From Nodosilinea sp. WJT8-NPBG4 (GTDB lineage Bacteria > Cyanobacteriota > Cyanobacteriia > Phormidesmidales > Phormidesmidaceae), in the NCBI GenBank assembly GCA_019359285.1, contig JAHHHQ010000073.1, positions 1-54,850 on the forward strand: a DNA stretch of 54,850 nucleotides, read 5' to 3'. Every line of letters begins with the position of its first letter. The stretch's first letter is position 1. A model generated the notes under the pieces. That model was given only the letters and a program-made list of their open reading frames with translations, made no database searches and had not been told where the DNA came from. Both the position numbers and the translations under genes were made by a program. Shown piece after piece: positions 7,153 to 16,630 of the stretch.

Positions 7153-9739
7153 ACAGTTGTTCGCCGGAGACGGGGAGTTGGCGCGACTCGTGCGCTCACA
7201 CGACTGGTCTCAAACGCCACTGGGTGCGCTCGAAACTTGGCCAGACAGCCTGAAAACGACGGCGCAGATTCTGTTGAGCGAACTCGCTCAAGCCCAGCAG
7301 TCGAAGAAAACGCAGGTAGAGACTGAGCCGCAGCAGTCTGACGATTTTAATCAGACCGCCGTCGAACCTGGCTATGGGGAAGCTCAGCTGCGCGAACTGG
7401 AGACAAAATACCACGCGTTGTTTGAGTCGCTTGATGAAGGCTTGTGCACGATTGAAGTGCTCTTCGATGCCAATGGCAGGCCGTTTGATCACCGCATTCT
7501 ACAAGCAAATCCAGCCTTCGAGCGGCAGTCCGGTATTGCCAACCCGGAAGGCAAACGGGCAAGCGAATTGGCACCGGGAGTGGAACAGTATTGGAATGAC
7601 CTTTACGCCCAAGTCATTCACACCGGTGAGTCGATCCGCACTGAAGTGCGCTCGGATGCGCTCGATCGCTGGTTCGAGGTTTTGGTATCGCGGGTTGGCG
7701 ATGCAGCAACGCGCCAAGTGGCGGTCGTGTTTACGGACATCGGCGAACGCAAACAGGCCGAAGCAAGGCTGCGTGAAAGTGAGCAGCGGTTCCGGCTGAT
7801 GGCCGATGCCGTTCCGCAAATTGTTTGGCTTACGGATCCCCAAGGGCGGGTTGAGTTCTTCAACAAGCAATGGCGCGACTATACAGGCGTTCCTTACAGA
7901 CCGATGACCGTAGCGGAGGCTGTGGCTAGCTTTGTTCACCCAGACGATAGCGAGCGCACCATGGCGGCGTTTAACGCAGCGCAACGCAGCGGCGGCGTTT
8001 TCTCGGTTGAACACCAGATTCGCTCTGCAACGGGAAGCTATCGCTGGTTTCTGGTTCGCGCTGAGCCTTACCGAGATCCGCAAACGGGCGAGATCATTCG
8101 CTGGTTCGGCGCATCGATCGATATCCACGATTGCAAGCAGGCAGAAGCCATCGTTTTGCAACGGGAAGCGCAATTTCGCCAGCTCGCGGATGCGATGCCG
8201 CAGCAGGTTTGGATAACTGATGCTGAAGGCAACACGCAATACGTGAACCAGCAATGGGCAACGTATACCGGGTTGACCCTAGAGCAGACTCAAGACATTC
8301 ACTATGCCGCTCAAGTCATTCATCCCGATGATTTTGAGATCACGAGTGAACTGTGGCGCACGGCGCTGGCGACAGGGACGCCTTATCAAGCTGAATTTCG
8401 CTTGAAACACTGTGCAGCTCAGACCTATCGCTGGTTTCTCTCCCGCGCGATCGCCATTCGAGACGAGCAGGGACAAATTGTGCAGTGGTTTGGCACGAGC
8501 ACCGACATCGAAGAGCTCAGACGTGCCCAGGCTCAACGAGAACAGCTCCTACAGCAAGAACAAATCGCCCGAGAAGCGGCCGAGAACGCCAATCGCATCA
8601 AAGATGAATTTCTCGCCGTGCTGTCCCACGAGTTGCGATCGCCCCTGAATCCGATTTTGGGCTGGACACAACTGCTGCGCAGCGGCAACCTCGATTCTGC
8701 TCGTCAAATGGATGCTTTAGCCACGATTGAGCGTAACGCCAAACTGCAATTGCAACTGATTGAGGACTTGCTCGACATTTCCCGCATCATGCAGGGCAAG
8801 CTGAGCTTAACCGCGACTTCAGTCAGTTTGTCATCTATCATTCAGGCTGCTGTTGAAACCGTGAGGTTAGCGGCAGTCGCAAAGTGTATTCAAATCACGC
8901 TTGATCTTGACCCAGACGTGGCTCCGGTCTCGGGCGATGCGGCCCGGCTGCAACAAATGATTTGGAACCTGCTCATCAATGCGGTCAAGTTTACAGACCA
9001 TGGTGGCCAGGTGACGGTCCAACTGAGGCAAGTTGCGGCCGAAGGCAGCTTGGGCCAGGCGATGGCCCAAATTCGAGTCATCGATACGGGCAAGGGCATC
9101 GATCCGCAATTTCTGCCCCATGTGTTTGAATATTTTTGGCAAGAAGACGGCTCAACGACGCGTAAATTTGGCGGTCTGGGACTGGGACTCGCGCTCGTGC
9201 GGCGAATTGTGGAACTCCACGGTGGTACGGTCACCGTAGAGAGCGGCGGTGAGCAGCAAGGTGCGACCTTTACCGTGCAGCTACCAGCTTTGCAGCAGGC
9301 AACACCGACCCTCCCTGAACAAAGCCAGCTTCAATCCGCTTCAGAAACACGGTTAGACAACGTGCGAATTTTGCTCGTCGATGACGATGCCGATACGCGT
9401 GAGTTTCAGTCTTTTCTGCTAGAGCAATATGGGGCAACCGTAACCGCCGTTGCCTCTAGTGTAGAAGCGTTGCAAGCCTTGGAGCAGTGGCTTCCCGATG
9501 TCATCGTCAGCGATATTGGCATGGAAGAGATGGATGGCTATGGGCTGATGCAGCAGATTCGCTCGCGTCCACCTGCTCAGGGCAGTACGGTGCCGGCGAT
9601 CGCGCTCACGGCCTATGTTGCAGAAATTGACCAAGAAAAAGCGCTCCAAGCAGGCTTTCAAACCCACTTGACGAAACCGTTGGAGCCAGAACGATTTATC
9701 AGCGAGATCGTAGCCTTACTCAAGCCAAACCGAGTCTAG
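7127..9739 (+). CDS. PAS-rich hybrid sensor histidine kinase (HK2)
   Basis: An 870-aa soluble hybrid kinase paralogous to HK1 but lacking its GAF domains and one PAS. It begins with the same SHDWSQTPLGALETWP segment, followed by three PAS domains (about 90-470), a short coiled coil, HisKA with LSHELRSPLNPI (His501), HATPase_c (NLLINAVKF, GLGLGLALV) and a receiver with acceptor Asp796 in VSDIGMEEMDG. A GGGAGCAGGC ribosome site precedes the ATG, which lies inside the end of the XRE gene. The kinase and receiver parts are near-identical to HK1 over long stretches, whereas the input parts differ. This suggests duplication followed by sensory divergence or domain loss. Confidence 0.93.
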   Translation: MTQPQPTPKQLFAGDGELARLVRSHDWSQTPLGALETWPDSLKTTAQILLSELAQAQQSKKTQVETEPQQSDDFNQTAVEPGYGEAQLRELETKYHALFESLDEGLCTIEVLFDANGRPFDHRILQANPAFERQSGIANPEGKRASELAPGVEQYWNDLYAQVIHTGESIRTEVRSDALDRWFEVLVSRVGDAATRQVAVVFTDIGERKQAEARLRESEQRFRLMADAVPQIVWLTDPQGRVEFFNKQWRDYTGVPYRPMTVAEAVASFVHPDDSERTMAAFNAAQRSGGVFSVEHQIRSATGSYRWFLVRAEPYRDPQTGEIIRWFGASIDIHDCKQAEAIVLQREAQFRQLADAMPQQVWITDAEGNTQYVNQQWATYTGLTLEQTQDIHYAAQVIHPDDFEITSELWRTALATGTPYQAEFRLKHCAAQTYRWFLSRAIAIRDEQGQIVQWFGTSTDIEELRRAQAQREQLLQQEQIAREAAENANRIKDEFLAVLSHELRSPLNPILGWTQLLRSGNLDSARQMDALATIERNAKLQLQLIEDLLDISRIMQGKLSLTATSVSLSSIIQAAVETVRLAAVAKCIQITLDLDPDVAPVSGDAARLQQMIWNLLINAVKFTDHGGQVTVQLRQVAAEGSLGQAMAQIRVIDTGKGIDPQFLPHVFEYFWQEDGSTTRKFGGLGLGLALVRRIVELHGGTVTVESGGEQQGATFTVQLPALQQATPTLPEQSQLQSASETRLDNVRILLVDDDADTREFQSFLLEQYGATVTAVASSVEALQALEQWLPDVIVSDIGMEEMDGYGLMQQIRSRPPAQGSTVPAIALTAYVAEIDQEKALQAGFQTHLTKPLEPERFISEIVALLKPNRV

Positions 9740-10233
9740 ATATTGTGCCTTGTCACAAGCAGTTCCACCTTCTTACAGCGAGGAAGCAGCCCTACGATGA
9801 TGTCCATGAGAAATTTGACTAACTTCTTAAGAGTAGTTAGTCAATTACCGTCGATAAGTTTACCCAATCAAGAACGCTAGCTAATTCGACGAGGAGGGGT
9901 ACTGGTGGACAAGCCAAATCGCAGTGGTTAGCCCCGGTGCCCTTTCCGAAGCAGCTGAGGGACCCCGATCAGGCCGCATAGTGGCCCAGGCTAGTTGCCC
10001 GCGCCGCAAACCATCCACAGCTGCATTTTCTGCGAAACCCCTTCTAAAACAAGGCATTCAAGCCAGTCGAGAGGTTTAACTGTGACTTGTAGATAGAACG
10101 GCAGAATGAGGCCTTGAGACAACTGGCACAGAGTAGTACAGGCCAGATTCAGTCCAGTTTTCAGTGCTACTGGCACAGAGTACATTTGCTTGGCACTAGC
10201 ATCGATAAAGACCGCACTCAATTCCCTCTATCA
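9740..10233. other. Intergenic region between convergent genes, with repeat fragment
   Basis: About 490 bases between the stop of HK2 and the stop of the recombinase-like gene. At 9968-10010 it carries GGCCCAGGCTAGTTGCCCGC plus flanks, matching 54430-54472. No clear terminator and no supportable gene was seen; short open frames here lack ribosome sites and recognisable sequence. Confidence 0.4.
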
Positions 10234-12150
10234 CTACAATCCATCGAGGCTCACTTTGAGTCGTCCCCCCTGCCGCCGCTTTGCCTCGTGCGCCAGCCCC
10301 TTCTGCAACAGCTCTCGCTGTTCTTGGGTCAGGGCCGCAAAATCAATTTGGCTGTCCTCCATTAGAGGCAACGGCTGCTCCTCCGCCACAAAAATCAGCT
10401 CAAACAGTTGCAGGTTAAAATCCAAAATCGGCTGAATCTTCTCAGGCTGGGGCTGCCGGTCATAGACCCGATTTTGAATGGCTCTGCTATGCCGTAGAGC
10501 CACCGCCGCGGCCTCCAACACGTGGCTCTCCACCCCCATACTCCTTAGCTGGGTAACATACATGGGTCGTAGTCTCTGCGGCGTCACTGGTACCCCTGTG
10601 TATTTCTCAAAGTCTGAGGCAACCCGCTGGGTTAGATTTCCCCTGCCTTGGGGTTCTCCCTGGGCAGTCTTCTTCCCTTGCTTAGTTGTGACAAACAGCA
10701 CCTCATGGTTAGGAGCAAACAGCGGCCTATACTCTCGAATCCAAAGATTGAGGTAGTGGTAAAAGCCCAAATTGTTGCCCAGGGGAGTATCTGGCACCTC
10801 TAGCCAACTCTCGCCATAAAACTTTGCGGTTTTGTAATCGTCTTCACCCAAATAGATGTACCATCGCGGCTCTGTTCCAACAGGTAACCGCTCGGCTGGG
10901 GTAAACAGAACTCCCTCTAATTGGCCCAGCAGCAGCGTGCGGCCCATCTCGAGTTCTCGCACCGTGCGATTTCGATCTGGAGGCAGCACAATAAACCAGC
11001 CAATGATCAACAAACGCTGTAAGTCACGACCTACCCTCTTTAAAGACCGCTTAGGCTGGCCTTTCTTTTTGCCAATGATGCGACGTGACTGCTCACATTG
11101 AGCTATAACCGTGTCTACAGCCTGCCTCATCTGCAGAAAACTCTGCACCGCTTCCTCCCAAGGAATGCTACGTGAGGCATGGTCAATTACTGGCGGAGCC
11201 GCCTTTTCCGCATCTTGTCGCTCTTGGTAGATGTGCCGAAGCCGTCGAATTACCGGTACACGGTTCAACTCCCAGTCTTGGGTCAATCCCAGTCGAGCGA
11301 TCTCTGCGCGGTAGACAAACTTAGCCACAGCCAACAAAGCTTGGGCGATCGCCCGCTGCGTTGCGAGTGAATTGGCATGGAAATCAAAATAGCGATTCAG
11401 TAAGGCAGAGATCTCTTTTATCGCCTCGGCCCCTGCGTCATCCAGGCGATACTGCTCAAGAAAGCACTGAACGGCAGTTAATTCCTCATCGTCAGGCGAC
11501 AGCGGCACCAAAGGAATCAATCGACTAAACGTTAGGGACTCCAGGGGTTCCCCCTCAATGTGGTGCAGCCAACCTAATAAACGGCTGAGATCACCCACAA
11601 AGTTACTATAGGTGGCAGGCCGTATATCTAACCCCAGCGGGCTGCGGCAAAACGCTTCAAAGGCCTCAAAGTCAGCTCTTAATGCAGCTGACCACTGCTG
11701 CGGCTGGAGGCCATAAGCAGGCTTTTGGTGGACCTGCTTGGGAGGCTTGGTCTGCTGTCGCTCCTGGGCCTCCAGGATAGCCACAGCCTTCGCCAACCGC
11801 TGCTCCAGCATCCAGTCGAGAAAGCACCGTAGCTGGTGTCGGTTTGTCTTACGAATCCCTACAGCAGTCTGAAGCGAGTCAAACACTTGTCGCTGTACAT
11901 CAGGTAGCGTAGCTACCTGCTCCATAGGCACACTGTCTAAAAAGCTCAACGCCGCTGCTTGCTCGGCTGCTGTCATCCGCTTGCCCGTTTGGGTCGGACC
12001 TCCAAGCCCCGGCACCATGAACCTCAGCACTGCCGTTCTAGCCAAGCTCACACTATTACTGGACGCTTCGGGATCGGTGGCCAGTGCCTGACTATAGGCC
12101 CGAAATGCTTCCCCCAAGGTCGAAAAAACAACGATGTCCAAAGTAGTCAT
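10234..12150 (-). CDS. Divergent tyrosine-recombinase-like protein, second of a tandem pair
   Basis: A 638-aa protein of no family I can name. The C-terminal third looks like a tyrosine recombinase catalytic domain: Arg in LPPDRNRTVRELE, Lys in DDYKTAKFYG, TPQRLRPMYVTQL (Q-x-x-R in place of H-x-x-R), and ALRHSRAIQNRVYDRQ with the box-III His and the candidate Tyr nucleophile. The order and spacing match the R-K-HxxR-H-Y pattern. The ATG at 12150 is chosen because GAGG precedes it; an in-frame ATG at 12186 would overlap the upstream gene by 4 nt. The N-terminal two thirds are helical and share segments with the neighbour (AAEQAAALSFLDSV versus EADQAAALNFLGGL). Probable role: DNA strand exchange for a mobile element, acting with its partner. 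The substrate is unknown. Confidence 0.6.
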   Translation of the reverse strand: MTTLDIVVFSTLGEAFRAYSQALATDPEASSNSVSLARTAVLRFMVPGLGGPTQTGKRMTAAEQAAALSFLDSVPMEQVATLPDVQRQVFDSLQTAVGIRKTNRHQLRCFLDWMLEQRLAKAVAILEAQERQQTKPPKQVHQKPAYGLQPQQWSAALRADFEAFEAFCRSPLGLDIRPATYSNFVGDLSRLLGWLHHIEGEPLESLTFSRLIPLVPLSPDDEELTAVQCFLEQYRLDDAGAEAIKEISALLNRYFDFHANSLATQRAIAQALLAVAKFVYRAEIARLGLTQDWELNRVPVIRRLRHIYQERQDAEKAAPPVIDHASRSIPWEEAVQSFLQMRQAVDTVIAQCEQSRRIIGKKKGQPKRSLKRVGRDLQRLLIIGWFIVLPPDRNRTVRELEMGRTLLLGQLEGVLFTPAERLPVGTEPRWYIYLGEDDYKTAKFYGESWLEVPDTPLGNNLGFYHYLNLWIREYRPLFAPNHEVLFVTTKQGKKTAQGEPQGRGNLTQRVASDFEKYTGVPVTPQRLRPMYVTQLRSMGVESHVLEAAAVALRHSRAIQNRVYDRQPQPEKIQPILDFNLQLFELIFVAEEQPLPLMEDSQIDFAALTQEQRELLQKGLAHEAKRRQGGRLKVSLDGL

Positions 12151-12182
12151 ACTTTTACCTCTTACTAGATTTGGTGCCCTAC

Positions 12183-14312
12183 TCAATCGGCCAACGTCTC
12201 TTTGGGCGATCGCTTTAACTGCTGTATTAACTGCCGTAACTGGCTATCGGACAGACAGCGATAGTCCACCCATCCCCCTGCTGTGAGGGGTAATGCCGTC
12301 TCTGCGGCGTTGCATTGAGCGCTCTGCCCAGTCACAAGTTGCTGATGTAAGGTCAAAATCGGCTGCATCTTGCTGAGCTTGTCTTGGCGGTCATAGTGAG
12401 CCCGTTGGGTAGCGCGACCGTGATGCATCGCTGCAGCGGCAGCTTCCAACTCCGCCTCCGAGGCCCCCACCTGGTTCAAGTACGTGACAAACATGCTGCG
12501 CAAGGTTTGCGGTGGAATCGGCATCGTCGCGTATACCGAAAATGCCCCTTTGACATAGCTTTGGATGGCTGCTCGGGTAATCGGGTCCCCCACCCGCACC
12601 TGGTTCAGTCGGTTTTGAGTCTTTACGAACAGCACGTCGTGGTCGGGCTCAAACACAAGCCGGTCTTCGGTGATCCAGCGAGCCAAATAGTCATAGAAAC
12701 AGCGCCCTTGGCCTAGGGGGACATTTGGCACCAGCCCCCACGACTCGCCATAGGTTGCCCCGGTCTTGTATCGGTTAGCCTTTAGACGGATGTACCAGGC
12801 CGCTGCTTTGGGGTCGGCCATGCGCTCAAGGGGTACAAACGCTCCCGACTCAAATGTCCCTTGAATCAGGCTCTTCCCGAGCTCCAAAGCCTCAATGCCT
12901 TGCACCCGATCCGGCGGCAGCGCCACAAAGAAGAGCAACATTAGAAATGTTTGTAAGTCCCTGGCAATAGCTGTCTTGGGGCGCTTATTTCGGCCTCGGT
13001 ACTCCTTACCGTTAATGACTTGAACAAAGTAGGCGTAGGGCTCATCCGCCTTCTGCTGCTGCGCCTTCAAAACCTGAAACACAGTGCGCCAGGGCACGCT
13101 GCGCTGCTCAGAAGTCTTCCCTGACGACTTAGCTCGCTTCAACCTAGCCCGCGACGCTTGAATGTCCTTCAGCTTTTTGATGATGGGTAGCTGGGTACAG
13201 GTCCGTCGGTCTAAACCAAAGCGCTCCATCTCGTCGCGGTAAATAAACTCCGCTAGATTTGTCATGACCTGGGCTAGGCTGTGTTGAGTGGCCACACAAT
13301 CAGCCTGAAACTCAAAGTAGCGATTTAGCATCGCGTCTAGGTGCTGGGCTGCTTGCCGAGCGTTACGTTCCAAGTCCTGCTGCTGCTCAAGCAAGGCCTC
13401 AACACAGCAGATCTCCTCTAAGTCACCTGTCTCTGCGATCTGCTCGTAGTGGGGCTTCATTGGAATCAGGGGAATCAGCTGTGCCAGGGTTAAGCACTCC
13501 AAGGGTTCTCCTTCAAAGCGATGCCTCCAGCCCAGCAATTGCAGTAACTCCCGCTCCATTTTCTCAAAGCTACTTGGCCGCAGATGGCGTCGAAACTGCC
13601 GATAGGTGGCTAGTTCGGCCCTCAAGGTCTCAGAAATCTCATCCCCCCGCAGCGCGTAGGCTGGTTTTGGTCGTTGTTTGCTAGAAGATTGCGGCCCTCG
13701 CCGTGTACGACCCTCAACCCGGTGTCTGTAGCGATCCTTAAACGTGCCGACGGGCTGCCCACCTAGGGTCTTGGGCGGCATCACATCCCCCAGCGGCAGC
13801 CATCCCTGCTCCCGCAGCCAGTCCACCATCTGCCTGAGCTGATAGCGATAGGTCTTCTGATTAGGGTTGGGAACACCGAGGGTGATGAACCCCTGCGCTA
13901 AAGCCGCTTCCGCTTGGAGCAAGCGACCCAGATCTAAGCCACCTAGAAAGTTCAACGCAGCAGCCTGATCCGCCTCATTCATACGAGGTTTAGTGACCAC
14001 TGGCCCGTCCCAGCCAGAGACCAATACGCGGAGCACAGTCGTACCGATTGAGCTAATGGTGCTGCCGGCAATGGGCTTCTCAGGTTCGGTATGGTGCCCG
14101 GTTTGTTCTAAGAAGTTGCGACTGCACTTGTTGCAAAGAAAACGCTGGCCCCATTGACTCATGCCACACTTCACAAACCGCTTGGACTCACATTTAGGGC
14201 AGCGTAGCCCCCGGCTGCGCCAGGTGGGATTGCTCAGTTCTTCGCAGTAGGCCACAAACCCCTGAGCAACGGTTTCTGGCTCTGTACTCCTGACACGATG
14301 AGGTGCTGACAT
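12183..14312 (-). CDS. Zinc-ribbon tyrosine-recombinase-like protein, first of a tandem pair
   Basis: About 709 aa from the ATG at 14312, which has AAGGAG 11 nt upstream; an upstream ATG at 14390 adds 26 residues. The N-terminus has a zinc ribbon, CPKCESK ... CNKC (about residues 38-64), absent from the paralogue. The C-terminal third has the same recombinase-like residues: LPPDRVQGIEALELG, NRYKTGATYGESWG, PPQTLRSMFVTYL and MHHGRATQRAHYDRQ. Both proteins share YGESW-x(6)-PLG beyond the catalytic residues. The two genes are adjacent on the same strand and probably form one transcript. Co-transcribed pairs or trios of tyrosine recombinases are known in other mobile elements (Tn554-type, RIT), but I do not recognise this subfamily. 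Confidence 0.6.
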   Translation of the reverse strand: MSAPHRVRSTEPETVAQGFVAYCEELSNPTWRSRGLRCPKCESKRFVKCGMSQWGQRFLCNKCSRNFLEQTGHHTEPEKPIAGSTISSIGTTVLRVLVSGWDGPVVTKPRMNEADQAAALNFLGGLDLGRLLQAEAALAQGFITLGVPNPNQKTYRYQLRQMVDWLREQGWLPLGDVMPPKTLGGQPVGTFKDRYRHRVEGRTRRGPQSSSKQRPKPAYALRGDEISETLRAELATYRQFRRHLRPSSFEKMERELLQLLGWRHRFEGEPLECLTLAQLIPLIPMKPHYEQIAETGDLEEICCVEALLEQQQDLERNARQAAQHLDAMLNRYFEFQADCVATQHSLAQVMTNLAEFIYRDEMERFGLDRRTCTQLPIIKKLKDIQASRARLKRAKSSGKTSEQRSVPWRTVFQVLKAQQQKADEPYAYFVQVINGKEYRGRNKRPKTAIARDLQTFLMLLFFVALPPDRVQGIEALELGKSLIQGTFESGAFVPLERMADPKAAAWYIRLKANRYKTGATYGESWGLVPNVPLGQGRCFYDYLARWITEDRLVFEPDHDVLFVKTQNRLNQVRVGDPITRAAIQSYVKGAFSVYATMPIPPQTLRSMFVTYLNQVGASEAELEAAAAAMHHGRATQRAHYDRQDKLSKMQPILTLHQQLVTGQSAQCNAAETALPLTAGGWVDYRCLSDSQLRQLIQQLKRSPKETLAD

Positions 14313-14467
14313 TCGTTCGTTAACTCCTTGAAGTGATTGAGCGCGAATGCTACACGCAAATAATAAGTCAGACTTATATACGTGAAGCATTGTGTCTTGT
14401 GGTGTAATTTCACCTGTTTTGGCTAAACTCTGCTCCTTTCCTGAGCAAAAGCATCTACCTCAGCTTC

Positions 14468-14875
14468 ATGGTGCCGTCTTTAATATGGGATGAAGGCAGC
14501 GGAGGGCTTGGTAATTCAGGCATTTCGGGGAATCACCTCGCCGTTTTGGATTCCAATATTGATGCGATCGTTCGACAGATTCAAGACCAGTTAGTTGAGA
14601 AGCTAGCGCGTCATTTAATCCAGTGGAATTTTGGTTGGCAGAACGATTGGGGCAAGTTTGAGAGACAGCCCTACAGCGACCCTCAATTTCTACTCTCTAG
14701 AGCCTCTAGCCTAGTCACAGCAATGTCTACACAGATTATTCCTAATACTGATTTAGATGCCATAAACCGCTTGCGTGAGGATCTAGGTGTGGCACCCATT
14801 AGTCAAGAAGAATTGCTTAGTCTAGTGAAATTACAATCTGTTTTAGCTGAAGGAAGTTCTAAATTAGAGAGTTAA
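14468..14875 (+). pseudogene. C-terminal fragment resembling a Mu gp29-like (DUF935) portal protein
   Basis: A 135-aa frame with the pattern of the DUF935 C-terminus: a NSGISGNHLAVLDSNIDAIV stretch, a helix leading to LARHLIQWNFG, and later IPNTDLDAINRLREDLGVAP. In Mu-like phages this region belongs to the head portal. Full portals are around 450-550 aa, so only the last quarter remains and no other head gene is nearby. I read it as a relic of a Mu-like prophage. It could instead be a short gene of unknown role; resemblance is by eye only. Confidence 0.4.
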
Positions 14876-15251
14876 TATGTCTCAAACCATCATGGAATTA
14901 GCTTTGTTCTAGCAGAAAAATCAAGAGGACAAGTAAATAATCTAAGTGATTTAACGAGTTGGTAGGTGATATAAATACCGTTTCTCCTTATATCACCCGG
15001 CGAATATGGAGGAGGAATCGAATTGTGTACGTATTAGCTAAACCTATCAATAGCGAGCTTACTAGCGATTTCAATGGTTCTGGCGTACTGCTTTGCACAG
15101 GTGATGTTGCCCTAGAAGCAATTAGGACTCCAGATTCTTTCCATCCGCAGTCCCTCAACGGCAGATTCGGGTGAAATAGCGTTACACAAAATCTACCTGC
15201 AATATATAGAGAAGGCAGGTTGAACCAAAGGGCACAACGTAGAGGTGCGAG
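14876..15251. other. Intergenic region, no supportable gene
   Basis: About 375 bases between the portal-like fragment and the first ribbon-helix-helix gene. A 71-codon open frame at 14959-15174 has no convincing start, ribosome site or recognisable motif. No repeat or strong hairpin was noticed. Confidence 0.35.
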
Positions 15252-15707
15252 ATGGAAGATGCAAGGAAGCAAGTGCTAACGAACTCAACATCAGCGAGGC
15301 GGCGGGGTCGCCCCCCTAAGCGCCAGGAGCCAAAGCAAAAGCTAACTTTGTCGCTCACGCCTACCACTCGCGACGACCTGCAGCGCATTGCTGATCGAGC
15401 TGGTTCTTCCATTTCTGAGGCGCTGGAGAGTTGGGTGACTAACATGATGGAGCTCTACCGACCTCTCAAGCCACTGGGGCGGTCTAGCCGGCGAAAGGGC
15501 CACAAGGCCATGCGTGGTCAGGCCATCAACTATACCGAGCAGAAGGTTAAGGTGACGTTGTCTGTGACCTCTCAAACGAAACAGGGGCTCTTGCGATTAG
15601 CGGAGGAAGCCCACGATCCAGGTATGGGCGTGTCTATGGCCGATATTGTCGAGCGCTGGGTAACAAGTTACGCAAGAGACGTCTTGGACGCGATGGATGG
15701 TTACTAG
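15252..15707 (+). CDS. Double ribbon-helix-helix protein with AT-hook-like N-terminus (copy 1)
   Basis: A 151-aa basic protein. Residues about 14-23 (ARRRGRPPKR) form an AT-hook-like motif. Two similar strand-helix-helix units follow: KLTLSLTPTTRDDLQRIADR ... ALESWV and KVKVTLSVTSQTKQGLLRLA ... IVERWV, joined by a basic linker (SSRRKGHKAMRGQA). Ribbon-helix-helix proteins normally dimerise; two units in one chain could act as a pseudodimer. A paralogue lies 56 bp downstream in the same direction. Plausible role: autoregulator or plasmid maintenance/partition DNA binding. No target site identified. Confidence 0.6.
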   Translation: MEDARKQVLTNSTSARRRGRPPKRQEPKQKLTLSLTPTTRDDLQRIADRAGSSISEALESWVTNMMELYRPLKPLGRSSRRKGHKAMRGQAINYTEQKVKVTLSVTSQTKQGLLRLAEEAHDPGMGVSMADIVERWVTSYARDVLDAMDGY

Positions 15708-15763
15708 GCCCTAGGCAGCCAATAGGCCGATAACACTTACGTCTAGAGCCACAGAAACAACTC

Positions 15764-16225
15764 ATGTCTGGCTCCGGTATTAAGTCAACGACTCAGGGCA
15801 TAGCACGGCGAGGACGCCCTACTCGTTATAAAGAGGCGAAAATTCACCTCAACCTCAGCATGACACCCCGCTCTCGCTGCTATCTGGGGCTGGTTGCTCA
15901 CCTGCGGAAGACGTCAACGTCAGAGATTATTGAGGAGTTCGCCACGGCCATGAACCAATTTCCGGGGGCCTTAAAACCCCTCGGCTATGGCAGCAAGCGT
16001 GAGGGCAGTAAAGCTTTGCGAGGGCAATCAATCAGCTACGAAGAGCGCAAGCAACCTTTGAATTTATGCGTTACTCCTGCAACCAAGCGCATATTGCAGG
16101 AGATAGCCGCCAAGGCTACTGAGCCTGAGGTCAAGCCATCCATATCGGATGTGGTGGGGCGTCACTGTCGGTGTCTTGCCGAGTTGTACGAAGATAGTTG
16201 TCTTTATCCAGGGCGTCGCGGTTAG
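15764..16225 (+). CDS. Double ribbon-helix-helix protein (copy 2)
   Basis: A 153-aa paralogue of the preceding gene with the same layout: basic ARRGRPTRYKEAK start, first unit IHLNLSMTPRSRCYLGLVAH, linker GSKREGSKALRGQSISYEER (the previous gene has RRKGHKAMRGQAINYTEQ), then second unit PLNLCVTPATKRILQEIAAK. The conserved linker shows the two genes arose by duplication of the whole double unit. The end departs from copy 1, with two Cys in the final part. Same strand and probably same transcript. Confidence 0.55.
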   Translation: MSGSGIKSTTQGIARRGRPTRYKEAKIHLNLSMTPRSRCYLGLVAHLRKTSTSEIIEEFATAMNQFPGALKPLGYGSKREGSKALRGQSISYEERKQPLNLCVTPATKRILQEIAAKATEPEVKPSISDVVGRHCRCLAELYEDSCLYPGRRG

Positions 16226-16341
16226 AGGGCCGAAGCAAATTTTGGAATATAGCTATATTTCATTTAGCAGAGTCAGGGGAAAGACGCGATCGCTCCCGTG
16301 TTGTAGTGCTATTTGGCACTCAGGGGAGTTTTTGTCATTGC

Positions 16342-16630
16342 TCAATTCAGTAACCGATCGGATTGGTCAGGTAGCGTGTAGGAAACGGCCTCAAGGCCGA
16401 GACTCCCTACCGCTGTACTCACCAGGGAATGCACCTGAGCGAACAGCTCTGCGCCCGAGTCGAAGCGAAAGCCATGGGTGACCTTGCGAAAGATGACACT
16501 CCAACGCTGCTTGCCCATTGGAATTATTCGTCGTCAGCACGGTCTCATCGTCGAGGAATGGCAGTATGTGCTCCCAAATCTTCAAGTAGCGTTTGAGCAA
16601 TCGCTGTTCCTCAAGCGTCTTGGGATTCAA
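16342..16630 (-). pseudogene. IS66-family transposase C-terminal remnant, frameshifted
   Basis: Minus-strand frame from 16630 gives EQRLLKRYLKIWEHILPFLD followed by TTNNSNGQ, matching the IS66 segment that ends in NN(x)ER. After a frameshift at about 16512 the next frame gives WSVIFRKVTHGFRFDSGAEL then FAQVHSLVSTA, the adjacent IS66 segment (RKVT-GFRS-WGAE). Stop at 16342. The N-terminal bulk and terminal repeats are missing, so this is a dead relic. Confidence 0.65.

Noticed and set aside
10114..10365. Small plus-strand open frames upstream of the recombinase-like gene's stop
   Set aside because: They overlap the 3' end of the minus-strand gene, have no ribosome site and give no recognisable protein.
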